Positions 20,714 to 29,383 are shown, counted from the first letter of the stretch. The stretch: 64,000 nucleotides of DNA from Enterococcus asini ATCC 700915 (GCF_000407365.1 NZ_ASVU01000001.1:1583501-1647500); one strand, 5' to 3'. The notes: generated by a model not told the origin, from the sequence alone. Made by a program: numbers and translations.

Positions 20714-21778
20714 ATGATTAGAATTACCATGTTGTCTCGGGCAGATACGGTGAAAGGCCAAGGCGTGGGCAGTGCCTACGATGAATTAGTGAAAATGTTG
20801 AAGGAGCGCTTCTCCTCTGAGTTTCATATTGAAATCAATACGACTTCAAAGGCAGATGTCTCTCATTATCATACGATTAACCCAGAGTTTTACCTCTCGA
20901 CTTTTTCGAAAAAAAGCCGTGGGGTTCGGGTGGGCTATGTTCACTTTTTGCCGGAAACACTGAAGGGGAGTATCGATCTTTTTCCACCTTTTCAAAAGGT
21001 TTTTAATTGGTACGTGATGTCCTTTTACCGACGGATGGATCTTTTGGTCGTGGTGAATCCGAGTTTTATCCCGGAATTAGTGGCCGCAGGGATTCCAGAA
21101 GACAAGATTTGTTACATTCCAAATTTTGTTTCCCGAGAAGACTTTTATCCCCAAGCACCGACAGAAAAAGTTGCGACTCGACAACGTCTCGGTTTTTCCC
21201 AAGATGATTTTATCGTCTTAGGTGTGGGGCAAGTGCAAAAACGCAAAGGAGTGGATGACTTTATCCAGCTCGCCAAAGACAATCCTGATTTGCAGTTTGT
21301 CTGGGCAGGGGGCTTTTCCTTTGGTAAATTGACCGATGGCTATGACGAGTACCGGGAAGTCTACGAAAATCCTCCGGCAAACCTAACATTCACCGGGATT
21401 TTAGATCGCAGTGAACTGGTTGACTACTATAATATGGTGGATGTTTTCCTTTTGCCTTCTTACAACGAACTGTTTCCTATGAGTATCTTGGAAGCTTTCA
21501 GTTGTCACACACCGGTAATGGTGCGAAATCTAGAATTATACGAATCCGTGATTTCTGGGTATTATTTAGGCACCGAGGACCGCGCAGAAATGGGGGCAAA
21601 ACTGCGGGAGTTAGCCGCCGACCCTAGCCAATTGGCACACTATGCAGACTTGTCTGCCAAAGCTGCGGAACATTATTCAGAAGATAATGTGGCAAAAATC
21701 TGGTATCGTTTTTACACAGATTTAGCCCAAGGCAAACAATTGGAGTTAGCACCGGACAGCCGGGAAGTCCAACCATAA
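20714..21778 (+). CDS. GT4-family glycolipid glycosyltransferase (CpoA/BgsA-like)
   Basis: A 354-residue retaining glycosyltransferase. The start KGQGVGSAYDEL and DVSHYHTINPEFY, GYVHFLPETLKGS and YIPNFVSREDFY closely resemble pneumococcal CpoA and the enterococcal BgsA branch. These add the second sugar of the diglycosyl-diacylglycerol that anchors lipoteichoic acid. The donor site E-x7-E appears as NELFPMSILEAF near 255. In many relatives the first-sugar transferase is adjacent; it is absent here. Sugar specificity cannot be read. Own promoter and terminator. Confidence 0.8.
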   Translation: MIRITMLSRADTVKGQGVGSAYDELVKMLKERFSSEFHIEINTTSKADVSHYHTINPEFYLSTFSKKSRGVRVGYVHFLPETLKGSIDLFPPFQKVFNWYVMSFYRRMDLLVVVNPSFIPELVAAGIPEDKICYIPNFVSREDFYPQAPTEKVATRQRLGFSQDDFIVLGVGQVQKRKGVDDFIQLAKDNPDLQFVWAGGFSFGKLTDGYDEYREVYENPPANLTFTGILDRSELVDYYNMVDVFLLPSYNELFPMSILEAFSCHTPVMVRNLELYESVISGYYLGTEDRAEMGAKLRELAADPSQLAHYADLSAKAAEHYSEDNVAKIWYRFYTDLAQGKQLELAPDSREVQP

Positions 21779-21787
21779 AAGCATACT

Positions 21788-21820
21788 AAAAAGCTGAACG
21801 CTTCACGCGTTCAGCTTTTT
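21788..21820. terminator. Bidirectional terminator between the glycosyltransferase and uracil-DNA glycosylase-like genes
   Basis: AAAAAGCTGAACGC pairs with GCGTTCAGCTTTTT over a five-base loop. Its right arm overlaps the stop codon of the convergent gene on the minus strand. Confidence 0.88.
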
Positions 21821-22455
21821 GTGTGGAGCAATTCGCCTAAGTTAGTCCAGTCTTGCTCGATTAAAGGAGCAAGTTTGCGATTGTAAAAAATGGCTGCCGG
21901 ATGAAACATGGGCACGAGGGTGTAGACATGATTGCCCCATTGGTAGCCATCTTGGTCAGCGTTTAGCTCCAAAACGGGGCTCGTGATGATCTGTCCGTGG
22001 TCTTGTGTGATGGAGTGCTTCGGACCTAGCAATCGGTGCAAGCCGATATTGCCCAAGGGGATGATGATTTCCGGTTGAATTGTTTGTAATTCATAATCGG
22101 TAATCGGAGCGTGAGCGAGGACTTCTTTTTTTGTGGGCGTGCGATTAGGGTATTTGGTTTCTGCTACACCGGTTTTGCGGTTGATTCCTTGTTGGATGCG
22201 ATAGGGGCGGCTGCGCACGGCACTGGTAATATAGATTTGCTCCCGTTTTAAGCCAGCTAATGTCAGATTTTTATCCAATTCCACGCCGGCTGCACCAGAA
22301 AAAGGAACCAAGCTTGCGATTTCTTTGCGTCCTGGCGCTTCACCTAAAATCACCAGGCGGGCATCTTTCGGGCCTGCTCCCGGCACAAAGCCTTCTAATA
22401 AAAAGCCCTGGGAACGGTTTGCCACGGATTTTGTTAACCAGTCGGGGTAGTTCAT
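21811..22455 (-). CDS. Uracil-DNA glycosylase superfamily protein without Fe-S cysteines
   Basis: A 214-residue protein of the family 4/5-like uracil-DNA glycosylase fold. The motif-1 region is VILGEAPGRKE followed by VPFSGAAGVELDKNL. ITSAVRSRPYR corresponds to the NVVKCRPP segment, with Ser in place of the usual Cys, and MFHPAAIFYN is the motif-2 histidine loop. The protein contains no cysteine at all, so it cannot hold the 4Fe-4S cluster of family 4 enzymes. Base excision from DNA is likely but not shown. The ATG at 22455 lies seven bases after AAAGGAGG. Confidence 0.78.
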   Translation of the reverse strand: MNYPDWLTKSVANRSQGFLLEGFVPGAGPKDARLVILGEAPGRKEIASLVPFSGAAGVELDKNLTLAGLKREQIYITSAVRSRPYRIQQGINRKTGVAETKYPNRTPTKKEVLAHAPITDYELQTIQPEIIIPLGNIGLHRLLGPKHSITQDHGQIITSPVLELNADQDGYQWGNHVYTLVPMFHPAAIFYNRKLAPLIEQDWTNLGELLHTKS

Positions 22456-22532
22456 CAACATCCCTCCTTTTTCCTTAGTATAAGCCGTTGGTACGACTTT
22501 GAAAAGTTTTGCAAATCCTTGAAAACAAGTTG

Positions 22533-22561
22533 TTGACGGGGCAGTCTTTTTTTGCTAAAGT
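22533..22561 (+). promoter_or_regulatory. Promoter of the rplU operon
   Basis: TTGACG at 22533-22538 and TAAAGT at 22556-22561 with a 17-base spacer start a transcript of about 115 bases before rplU. Confidence 0.65.
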
Positions 22562-22567
22562 AGTATT

Positions 22568-22680
22568 GTTGTAATTGTGGGCACCACAGCTACAACCGCA
22601 CAGAACCAGTAGTAAGCATCGTTTCTCTTTGATTCGATCACTGGGGATGGCGAGTCTAAGTCTAACAAAGGAGGTGCTTC
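22568..22680 (+). ncRNA. Ribosomal protein L21 leader
   Basis: The untranslated leader of rplU contains GGCACCACAGC near its start, a central segment with an inverted arrangement around CCAGTAG and CACTGG, and GGAGGTGC at the end, as in the L21 leader class known in low-GC Gram-positives. In that class L21 is thought to control its own operon. The assignment is by position and layout; no covariance search was possible. Confidence 0.6.
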
Positions 22681-22685
22681 AAAGC

Positions 22686-22994
22686 ATGTACGCAATCATT
22701 AAAACTGGTGGCAAACAAGTCAAAGTGGAAGTCGGTCAAGCAATCTACGTTGAAAAACTAGACGTTGAAGCTGGCGAAAAGGTTACTTTTGACGAAGTAA
22801 TCTTGGTAGGTGGCGAATCTACGAAAGTTGGGAACCCAACAATCGCAGGCGCAACTGTTGCAGGTACGGTTGAAAAACACGGCAAGCAAAAGAAAGTCGT
22901 GACTTACAAATACAAACCTAAAAAACACACTCACCGCAAACAAGGTCATCGTCAACCTTACACTAAAGTTGTCATTGACGCTATCAACGCATAA
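22686..22994 (+). CDS. rplU: 50S ribosomal protein L21
   Basis: A 102-residue protein beginning [14 protein letters not shown], the invariant L21 start. The family signature [21 protein letters not shown] lies near the C-terminus. It binds 23S rRNA in the large subunit. The ATG at 22686 follows AAAGGAGGTG. First gene of rplU-prp-rpmA. Confidence 0.98.
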   Translation: MYAIIKTGGKQVKVEVGQAIYVEKLDVEAGEKVTFDEVILVGGESTKVGNPTIAGATVAGTVEKHGKQKKVVTYKYKPKKHTHRKQGHRQPYTKVVIDAINA

Positions 22995-23017
22995 TTTTCA
23001 TAAAGCAGGTGAAAATC

Positions 23018-23359
23018 TTGATCATCGGGACATTCAAACGCAATGACTCTGGTCGGATCATTTCCTTTGAACTGACTGGCCACGCTCAATCTGGTGAGTA
23101 TGGGAAGGATCTCGTTTGTGCAGCTGTATCGGCTTTGGCCATTAGTTGTGTGAACGGTATCGATGCTTTAGCCGGTGTCAAACCAATTATTGACGCCAAT
23201 GAAGAAGAAGGTGGCTATCTTTACATTGAGCTACCGGAAGATTCAACCCAGGAGCAGACTAATATCACTCAGATACTGCTGGAAAATCTCTTGTTGGGAT
23301 TGCAAGCAGTTCAAGCGGAATATGGAAAATATCTGCAATTGAAAACCATCACGAAATAA
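23018..23359 (+). CDS. prp: Ribosomal-processing cysteine protease Prp (YsxB)
   Basis: A 113-residue protease that removes the N-terminal extension of ribosomal protein L27. The catalytic His is in the segment LTGHAQSGEYGKD and the Cys in LVCAAVSALA. Two starts are possible: GTG at 23009 overlaps the AGGTGA ribosome site, while TTG at 23018 lies five to six bases after it, so I choose TTG. It sits between rplU and rpmA, as in all Firmicutes that have this maturation step. Confidence 0.92.
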   Translation: MIIGTFKRNDSGRIISFELTGHAQSGEYGKDLVCAAVSALAISCVNGIDALAGVKPIIDANEEEGGYLYIELPEDSTQEQTNITQILLENLLLGLQAVQAEYGKYLQLKTITK

Positions 23360-23383
23360 AGTTTATTACAGGAGGTGCATTCC

Positions 23384-23677
23384 ATGTTGTTGAAAATGAA
23401 TTTACAATTCTTCGCCCACAAAAAAGGGGGCGGTTCTACTTCCAACGGCCGTGACTCAGAATCCAAACGTTTAGGTGCTAAACGTGCGGACGGTCAAACT
23501 GTTACAGGTGGATCCATCCTTTACCGTCAACGGGGCACTAAGATTTATCCAGGTGTGAACGTTGGTATCGGTGGCGATGACACATTGTTCGCAAAATGCG
23601 ACGGCGTTGTACGTTTCGAACGTAAAGGCCGTGACAAAAAGCAAGTTTCCGTTTATCCGGTAGCTGCTGAAGCATAA
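23384..23677 (+). CDS. rpmA: 50S ribosomal protein L27 with cleavable N-terminal extension
   Basis: A 97-residue protein starting [18 protein letters not shown]. The extension up to LQFF is the known Prp cleavage site of Firmicutes; cleavage exposes AHKKGGGS, the tail that reaches the peptidyl-transferase centre. The ATG at 23384 follows ACAGGAGGTG. Co-transcribed with its protease gene. Confidence 0.98.
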   Translation: MLLKMNLQFFAHKKGGGSTSNGRDSESKRLGAKRADGQTVTGGSILYRQRGTKIYPGVNVGIGGDDTLFAKCDGVVRFERKGRDKKQVSVYPVAAEA

Positions 23678-23687
23678 GCTTAATCGC

Positions 23688-23725
23688 AAAAGTCCGAATC
23701 CTTTTTAAGGGTTCGGACTTTTTTC
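23688..23725 (+). terminator. Terminator after rpmA
   Basis: A stem of about 16 bases, starting AAAAGTCCGAATCC with loop TTT and a T run, ends the rplU-prp-rpmA operon. The first IS200-type copy starts a few bases further on. Confidence 0.9.
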
Positions 23726-23814
23726 GTTATTGGGCGTGGAGCCCTGTTGAGGTCGCACAGCGTCCGAAACAAAAAACTACCCGCTATGCGGGTAGAGAAT
23801 CAGAGGCTATGCCA

Positions 23815-23881
23815 CCAAAAATCCCATTCCTGTCGTACAATTGGGTTGTTCAGGCTCAATTGAAAGGAATGGGATTTTTGG
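23815..23881 (+). promoter_or_regulatory. Hairpin masking the tnpA start in copy 1
   Basis: CCAAAAATCCCATTCC at 23815-23830 is perfectly complementary to 23866-23881. The right arm holds part of the ribosome site and the TTG start codon, so translation would be blocked in the folded RNA. IS200 is known to repress its transposase with such a leader hairpin. Confidence 0.75.
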
Positions 23882-24351
23882 CAAATAAAACAAACAGCTT
23901 AGCGCATACAAAATGGATGTGTAAGTATCATATTGTATTTACACCAAAGTATAGACGGAAACTAATTTACAATCAAGTACGGCGAGATTTAATTGAGATC
24001 TTCCAACTCTTGTGCAAGTACAAAGGAGTCGAAATTATCGAAGGACATATGATGCCAGATCATGTTCATATATTGGTAAGTATTCCACCCAAAATTAGTA
24101 TCTCTTCATTTGTTGGCTATTTAAAGAGCAAAAGTGCCTTACAAATTTTTGATCGTCATGCCAACTTGAAATATAAGTATGGCAATCGAAAATTTTGGGC
24201 AGAAGAATATTATGTTAGTACCGTGGGATTAAACGAAAAAACAATCGCAAAGTATATTCGGGAACAGGAATCACACGATATCGCACTCGATAAATTGAGT
24301 GTACGAGAATATGAAGACCCATTTTCAGATGGTGGCTTCAGAAAAAAATAA
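23878..24351 (+). CDS. tnpA: IS200/IS605 transposase TnpA (Y1, HUH), copy 1
   Basis: A 157-residue single-strand transposase. The HUH metal motif is H62-x-H64 (PDHVHILVS) and the catalytic tyrosine is Y126 (AKYIREQ). I start at TTG 23878 (MANKTNSLAHTKW), as relatives do, rather than at the upstream ATG 23869 fused to the ribosome site. This copy has Glu110 in the conserved segment FWAxGYYVSTVG, where copy 2 and most relatives have Gly, so it may be impaired. Codon use is more A/T-rich than in the neighbouring genes. Confidence 0.93.
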   Translation: MANKTNSLAHTKWMCKYHIVFTPKYRRKLIYNQVRRDLIEIFQLLCKYKGVEIIEGHMMPDHVHILVSIPPKISISSFVGYLKSKSALQIFDRHANLKYKYGNRKFWAEEYYVSTVGLNEKTIAKYIREQESHDIALDKLSVREYEDPFSDGGFRKK

Positions 24352-24527
24352 ACCGGTTTGACCGGTAAGTGAAAGTGCCAAGGGCATTGAGCCTGAACAA
24401 AGTGAAGGATAACGTCTTTAGGCGTAGCCATAGCAACGAGGGGTTACACCCGCAGAGCAAACCACCCGTTAGACGGGTGGTAATGATTCATTTCCCTAAA
24501 TAAATGCCTGTGATTCACCTCAATGCT

Positions 24528-24556
24528 TTGCCACGACCCGAAAATCTCGGTACAAT
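24528..24556 (+). promoter_or_regulatory. Promoter of the moxR operon
   Basis: TTGCCA at 24528-24533 and TACAAT at 24551-24556 are 17 bases apart, starting just outside the IS200-type copy. Confidence 0.65.
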
Positions 24557-24584
24557 GAAGAAAGAAGGAAAGGCGGTTGATACC

Positions 24585-25517
24585 ATGGAACAAGGACAGC
24601 ATCAATCGATTCAAAAGCTGATTGCCGAGATGGAAAAAGTGGTGATTGGCAAGCGAGAAGTGATTGAAATGACGGTGGCCGCGCTCTTAGCAGGAGGCCA
24701 TGTCTTATTTGAAGATATCCCGGGAGTGGGGAAGACGGTGTTAGTCAAGACGTTGGCCAAGGCGATTCATGGAGCGTTTTCCCGGGTGCAGTTTACGCCG
24801 GATTTGCAACCTAGCGATATTACGGGGATTTCGATTTACAATGAACAAAGTCGGGCTTTTGAATTTCGGCCCGGGCCGATTTTTACCCGGGTTTTATTGG
24901 CAGATGAGATCAATCGGACGCCCCCGAGAACGCAAGCGGCCTTATTGGAGGCCATGTCTGAAGGAAGTGTCACCATCGACAATCAGACTTATACTCTAGA
25001 TGAACACTTCTTTGTTTTGGCTACCCAAAATCCGGTGGAATATGAAGGGACGTATCCTTTACCGGAAGCTCAGTTGGACCGTTTCCTGTTTCGTTTGACC
25101 ATTGGCTATCCAGTCTACGAAGATGAGTTGGTCTTATTATTAGGAGGACAAGAGCGGGCATTGGCTCAGGTGCAGCCGGTGGTCAGTGAGGCAGAGTTGC
25201 GCGCTTTGAAAGCGCAAGTAGATGCCGTGACCGTCACGGATCAGATTAGTCGCTACGCTTTGGATTTGATTCGTGCCAGTCGGGAGCATCCTGGAATTTT
25301 ACTGGGCATCAGTCCTCGAGGGGGAATCGCTTTTTTACGGGGAGCTCAGGCTTATGCCTTGGTTCAAGGACGAAATTTTGTAACCCCGGAGGATCTCCAA
25401 AAAGTTTTGGGGCCAGTTTTTGGCCATCGCTTGTTGTTGAATTATGGGGCGGACAAAGAAGGTTTGCTTCAAGAATTAATCGATCAGGTTCCCGTGCCGG
25501 TGAGGAAGAAGTCATGA
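24585..25517 (+). CDS. MoxR-family AAA+ ATPase
   Basis: A 310-residue MoxR ATPase. Walker A is GVGKTVL near residue 47, Walker B is LLADEINR near 106, and the sensor region is FVLATQNPVEYEGTYPLPEAQLDRF. Such ATPases work as chaperones with the von Willebrand/DUF58 proteins encoded beside them. The ATG at 24585 is downstream of the predicted transcription start; ATG 24555 overlaps the -10 box. It overlaps the next gene by four bases (ATGA). Confidence 0.9.
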   Translation: MEQGQHQSIQKLIAEMEKVVIGKREVIEMTVAALLAGGHVLFEDIPGVGKTVLVKTLAKAIHGAFSRVQFTPDLQPSDITGISIYNEQSRAFEFRPGPIFTRVLLADEINRTPPRTQAALLEAMSEGSVTIDNQTYTLDEHFFVLATQNPVEYEGTYPLPEAQLDRFLFRLTIGYPVYEDELVLLLGGQERALAQVQPVVSEAELRALKAQVDAVTVTDQISRYALDLIRASREHPGILLGISPRGGIAFLRGAQAYALVQGRNFVTPEDLQKVLGPVFGHRLLLNYGADKEGLLQELIDQVPVPVRKKS

Positions 25518-26539
25518 AAAGATTACGCCGGATTGCAAAACTAGTCTTGTTAGTAATCGGTTGGCTTTTGTTAACGGCCAATGCCCTTGTGTTCAACAAC
25601 ACCACAGGGTGGGGGCTGTTTCTTTTTTACAGCGGGTTTCTTTTGGTGACCTTACTCAGTGCTGCACCCTCTTTAAAACGAGTTCAACTAAAGACGGCTA
25701 GTGTGCATTACGGTCAGGCGGGTCAGGTATTTACGTTGCCGGTGGAGATCAAGGCCCGCCGGTTTTGGTTACCATTTTTTCAAGTGAGTCTTCGAGAAGA
25801 TTATGCTCAAGGGCAGCAGTTCTTTTTTTACCATGGACAAAAGCTGCAGTTGCACTTTCCGCTGGTTTTAAATCAGCGAGGGCGTTTTGAAAAGCCACCC
25901 TTGGTACTATCTGGCGGAGACTTATTTGGAATGATTTTGAAAGAGCAGACGCGCCGTCTTCCTAGTACTCTTTACGTGTTACCTAAAGAAGATTCTCAAG
26001 GGAAAAAAATCGGGCGAAAAGTGCAACAACAGTTGACCAATCAGCTTTTCGGTGAGGTTTTGCCCCAAATTAAAGGGTATCGGGAGTATCGTTTTGGCGA
26101 TAGTCGACGGCAAGTGGATTGGAAAATCAGTGCTCGCCAGCGCTCCTTGACGATTCGAGAACAAGAAGTAGGCCAAGAAATTCGACCGATTTTGCTCTTT
26201 TGGGGGCAAGAGGGACCGGATTTTGAGGTGGCGTTAAGTCGCTACTACTCCATGCAAAAAGAACTCCCTTTAGGAACACCTCAGTATCTATTAGGGCAGA
26301 CTGTGCAATTGGTGGAGACGGAGCGCTTGTTTGCGGAATTTACCGGCTTCACTGAAGTGCCGACTACTCCTACTTGGAAAAATCAGGATTTACTTGTTTT
26401 TTATCCTAAGATGGATGCCCAATTGCAAGGAAAAGTCACAGAATGGCGCAAGCAAAATCGGGTGACCTTGTATCCTTTGATAGAAGACAAGCCAAGCACT
26501 AGTTCTTCGGCCCATCATGGAAAGCAGGTGATGCCATGA
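25514..26539 (+). CDS. DUF58-domain membrane-anchored protein
   Basis: A 341-residue protein with two N-terminal membrane helices (about 8-46) and a DUF58 domain. The signature GYREYRFGDSRRQVDWKISARQ lies near residue 195. DUF58 proteins are the standard partners of MoxR ATPases. It overlaps moxR and the following gene by four bases each, so the three are translated as a unit. Molecular function is unknown. Confidence 0.88.
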   Translation: MKRLRRIAKLVLLVIGWLLLTANALVFNNTTGWGLFLFYSGFLLVTLLSAAPSLKRVQLKTASVHYGQAGQVFTLPVEIKARRFWLPFFQVSLREDYAQGQQFFFYHGQKLQLHFPLVLNQRGRFEKPPLVLSGGDLFGMILKEQTRRLPSTLYVLPKEDSQGKKIGRKVQQQLTNQLFGEVLPQIKGYREYRFGDSRRQVDWKISARQRSLTIREQEVGQEIRPILLFWGQEGPDFEVALSRYYSMQKELPLGTPQYLLGQTVQLVETERLFAEFTGFTEVPTTPTWKNQDLLVFYPKMDAQLQGKVTEWRKQNRVTLYPLIEDKPSTSSSAHHGKQVMP

Positions 26540-28677
26540 GACGAATCAAAGACAAAGGACCGTTGACCTTTACTATGTTGGTGGCCTTATTAATCGCATT
26601 ACGGCAATTTTTGGGAATCTACCACTTTACGGACCAGGGCTTTGCTCTAGGAATGGTGGGTTTCTTGTGTTTATTCTTGTGGGTTTTACCTCATTGGAGC
26701 TTACGGTTTATTGGCAGCATCGGCATTTACGCTGTGACCTTGTATCATTATTTTCCTTTAGGGCAGTCCTTAGGGGGGGCGTGGCTAGCAGCTCTTTGGC
26801 GTCAGTTGCGACCACTATTGACCATGGTTCGAGAAGAAGGCTTTGGCCGGACACCTTCCTTATTGGCCTTTAGTTTGGTATTTTTGGCGGTATGTTTGAT
26901 TGCGGTCTTAGGGATTGAATATGAAGTGTTCAGCTTGAGTTATCTCAGTTTGCTTGGCTATTTTTTACTTTTGTCGATTTTCAATCACTTAGAGGTGCTG
27001 CCGGAAAGTTTAATCATTGTACTTTGTGGGTTGCTCGCTGCAGGCTTTCGCCATTTTCGTTCTGTGGGCGGTACTGCATGGTTGCGGTATGTCCTTTTAG
27101 GTGGGGGACTTTTAGGTTTATTGTATTTTGCCGCGGTCAATCTTCCCGATGCTTGGGTACGGGATCCCTTGGCCAGTCACAGTGTCACCTTGCGCAATCG
27201 CTTAAATGAAGCCGGATTGTACAATTTTGTGGCGGAAGTGGGTGTTGGGGGCAATACTCGTACGGGATTTGGAGAAGACGACGAGGTTTTAGGGGGCGCC
27301 TTAGTGGATGATTCCACGGTCCTCTTTCGGGCGACTCAAGATTCGCCTCATTATTGGCGAGTGGACAGTAAGGACCAGTACACGGGAAAAGGCTGGTTGC
27401 AGCACACCACGGATCAGCCCCAAGTAATCGAAGGTGCTAATTTTACGGTGACCCATAGTGAAACGGAGAATTTTTTGCACAGACAAGAAATTGAGCTCAC
27501 CTTTGAAAGCCTGGACACTTACTTGCCACTACCTTATGGCAATTCCCAGATTACCTTGAATAGTGGCTTTTCTGGGTTTGTCTACTTTGAAAATAGCCAA
27601 CGGGTCAATTTGTTGGTAAACGAAGAAGAAACACGGCAGCTATCCATGCTTTCTGCGGTACCGGAGTTTCCAGTATCTGCTTTGCAACAAGTGGGGGTTA
27701 CCCAAGGCGAAGACTTTGATAACTATTTGCGCTTACCGGGCTCGTTGCCGCAGCGGGTGGCAGATCTGGCAAAAGAGTTGACGCAAGATGCCGTGACAAT
27801 GTATGACAAGGTGAATGCCATCGAAAGCTACCTCAATAGTTCCCCGGAGTTTCGCTATTCCAAGGTAGATGTGGTGGCGCCATTACTAGACCAGGACTAT
27901 GTGGATCAGTTTCTATTTGAAAGCAAAGTAGGGTATTGTGATAATTTTTCCACGGCTATGGTGGTAATGTTACGGACGTTAGGCATACCCGCACGCTGGG
28001 CTAAGGGCTTTAGCCCGGGTACGGCTATTCCGAGTTTTGAGGAGCGGAAAACCTACGAAATCAAAAATCTCAATGCTCATTCGTGGCCGGAAGTCTATTT
28101 TGCCGGTTACGGCTGGATTCCTTTTGAACCCACACCGTCCTTTACGAATCCGGCTCGCCCGGGGACACCGGAGGAAGAAGTGACAAGTTCCAGCGTTGCC
28201 TCCAGTGAGGTTACCGAAGTGAGTACGACGACTACCACGACTCAAAGTTCGGAAAGTCAAGGGAGTACCAGTGAAACTAGCCAAGTACAAAACGAACAAG
28301 ACGCTGAGGATTCAACAGCCACTACAAATCGCAAAATTAGCTGGTTGGTACTAGGACTGCTTTTAGTAATCGGTGCTTTAGTAGTGTATCGTTATGGTGT
28401 GTACTGGGGAATGTGGTTACTCTGCCGTTTTACTACTCAGCCTTTGGCAAAGGGGTACCCGTATTTATTGCGTCACTTAGAGCGGCGCATCCCTCGCAAG
28501 TCTGGGGAAACATTGCTCGCTTATAGTGAAAAAGTCGTAGCACAATGGCCAGAACTAGCAGACTTGATGGAATTAACCCGGCGCTATGAAAGCAGCCTGT
28601 ATGGGGGACAAAAGGAAACGACTGATAGTCGGGAGCTGCTCTTGACTGTAATGAAGGAATTACCGAAAAAGCGGTAG
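26536..28677 (+). CDS. TgpA-type transmembrane transglutaminase-like protein
   Basis: A 713-residue protein. Five or six N-terminal membrane segments (1-205) precede an outside region with a transglutaminase-like domain. The triad Cys is in VGYCDNFSTAM (near 472), the His in LNAHSWPEVYF, and the Asp/Glu region in IPFEPTPSF. A Ser/Thr-rich linker (about 545-600) follows, then one membrane helix and a cytoplasmic DUF4129-like tail. MoxR-DUF58-TgpA is a common bacterial trio. The catalytic residues look intact; the substrate is unknown. Confidence 0.88.
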   Translation: MRRIKDKGPLTFTMLVALLIALRQFLGIYHFTDQGFALGMVGFLCLFLWVLPHWSLRFIGSIGIYAVTLYHYFPLGQSLGGAWLAALWRQLRPLLTMVREEGFGRTPSLLAFSLVFLAVCLIAVLGIEYEVFSLSYLSLLGYFLLLSIFNHLEVLPESLIIVLCGLLAAGFRHFRSVGGTAWLRYVLLGGGLLGLLYFAAVNLPDAWVRDPLASHSVTLRNRLNEAGLYNFVAEVGVGGNTRTGFGEDDEVLGGALVDDSTVLFRATQDSPHYWRVDSKDQYTGKGWLQHTTDQPQVIEGANFTVTHSETENFLHRQEIELTFESLDTYLPLPYGNSQITLNSGFSGFVYFENSQRVNLLVNEEETRQLSMLSAVPEFPVSALQQVGVTQGEDFDNYLRLPGSLPQRVADLAKELTQDAVTMYDKVNAIESYLNSSPEFRYSKVDVVAPLLDQDYVDQFLFESKVGYCDNFSTAMVVMLRTLGIPARWAKGFSPGTAIPSFEERKTYEIKNLNAHSWPEVYFAGYGWIPFEPTPSFTNPARPGTPEEEVTSSSVASSEVTEVSTTTTTTQSSESQGSTSETSQVQNEQDAEDSTATTNRKISWLVLGLLLVIGALVVYRYGVYWGMWLLCRFTTQPLAKGYPYLLRHLERRIPRKSGETLLAYSEKVVAQWPELADLMELTRRYESSLYGGQKETTDSRELLLTVMKELPKKR

Positions 28678-28743
28678 TGCTCTTTACAAGGTGGGCATTC
28701 TATGTAAAAATGGCTCAAAGTAAGTAGAGTCGGAGGTGTGTCA

Positions 28744-29307
28744 ATGGCGGAAATAGTAATTCGGGAAGCTCAGGTGATGGATGCTCCAGTTTTATTGGCT
28801 ATTTATCGACCTTACGTGGAAAAAACCACGATTACCTTTGAATACCAAGTGCCCACAGAAGATGAATTTGCTAAAAGGATTCAAGAGACGCTAACTCGCT
28901 ATCCTTATTTGGTAGCGGAAGCGGCCGGTGAAGTTTTAGGCTATGCCTATGCCAGTGTTTACAAACCACGGGAAGCCTATGACTGGAGTTGTGAAGTCAC
29001 CGTTTATGTGAAACAAAAAGGTAAAGCCCGAGGTGTCGGGAGTGCACTGTATCGTCGCCTAGAAGCGTTATTGGCTAAGCAGGGGATTTGCACGCTAGCG
29101 GCTTGTATCACAGCGGGAAATGAAGCCAGTGTCGCCTTTCATCAAAAATGGGGGTATCACCAAGTAGCTTCCTTTGAGCACTTGGGTTACAAATTTGGTG
29201 CTTGGCAAGACGTCTTGTGGTTTCAGAAACAATTGGGAACACCTCCGGAAAATCCCTCGGCTTTTATACCTTATCCTCTCTTAAAAGCGACGGAAAAGGT
29301 CTGGTAG
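28744..29307 (+). CDS. GNAT acetyltransferase, phosphinothricin/MnaT-like
   Basis: A 187-residue GNAT protein with features of the Pat/YncA group: IYRPYVEKTTITFEYQVP near the start, WSCEVTVYV, the CoA loop KGKARGVGSALYRRLE near 94, and NEASVAFHQKWGYHQVASFEHLGYKFGAWQDVLWF. The group acetylates phosphinothricin, methionine sulfone or similar amines; the substrate here is unproven. The ATG at 28744 follows CGGAGGTG; GTG 28738 is part of the ribosome site. Confidence 0.82.
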   Translation: MAEIVIREAQVMDAPVLLAIYRPYVEKTTITFEYQVPTEDEFAKRIQETLTRYPYLVAEAAGEVLGYAYASVYKPREAYDWSCEVTVYVKQKGKARGVGSALYRRLEALLAKQGICTLAACITAGNEASVAFHQKWGYHQVASFEHLGYKFGAWQDVLWFQKQLGTPPENPSAFIPYPLLKATEKVW

Positions 29308-29343
29308 TAATGGTTTTCTCAATGAACGGTAAAGTCAAATCAG

Positions 29344-29371
29344 TTTACATTTTTTCAGAAAGTGCTATGAT
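29344..29371 (+). promoter_or_regulatory. Promoter of tRNA-Glu
   Basis: TTTACA at 29344-29349 and TATGAT at 29366-29371 are 16 bases apart and lie 12 bases before the tRNA. Confidence 0.6.
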
Positions 29372-29383
29372 AATGATGTAGAT

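Larger units (their letters stand above)
23730..24488 (+). mobile_element. IS200/IS605-family element, copy 1
   Basis: A 759-base segment repeated at 36481-37239 with only two differences that I can find (24206 A versus 36957 G; 24438 G versus 37189 A). Near the ends are hairpins CTACCCGC-TAT-GCGGGTAG and CCACCCGT-TAG-ACGGGTGG, the subterminal imperfect palindromes of this family. There are no terminal inverted repeats or target duplication, as expected. It carries only a Y1 transposase and no TnpB, so it is of the IS200 type. The limits given are those of the shared sequence. Confidence 0.9.

Noticed and set aside
23809-23868. A longer N-terminus for the IS200-type transposase
   Set aside because: This stretch is the left arm and loop of the start-masking hairpin and is not seen in relatives.
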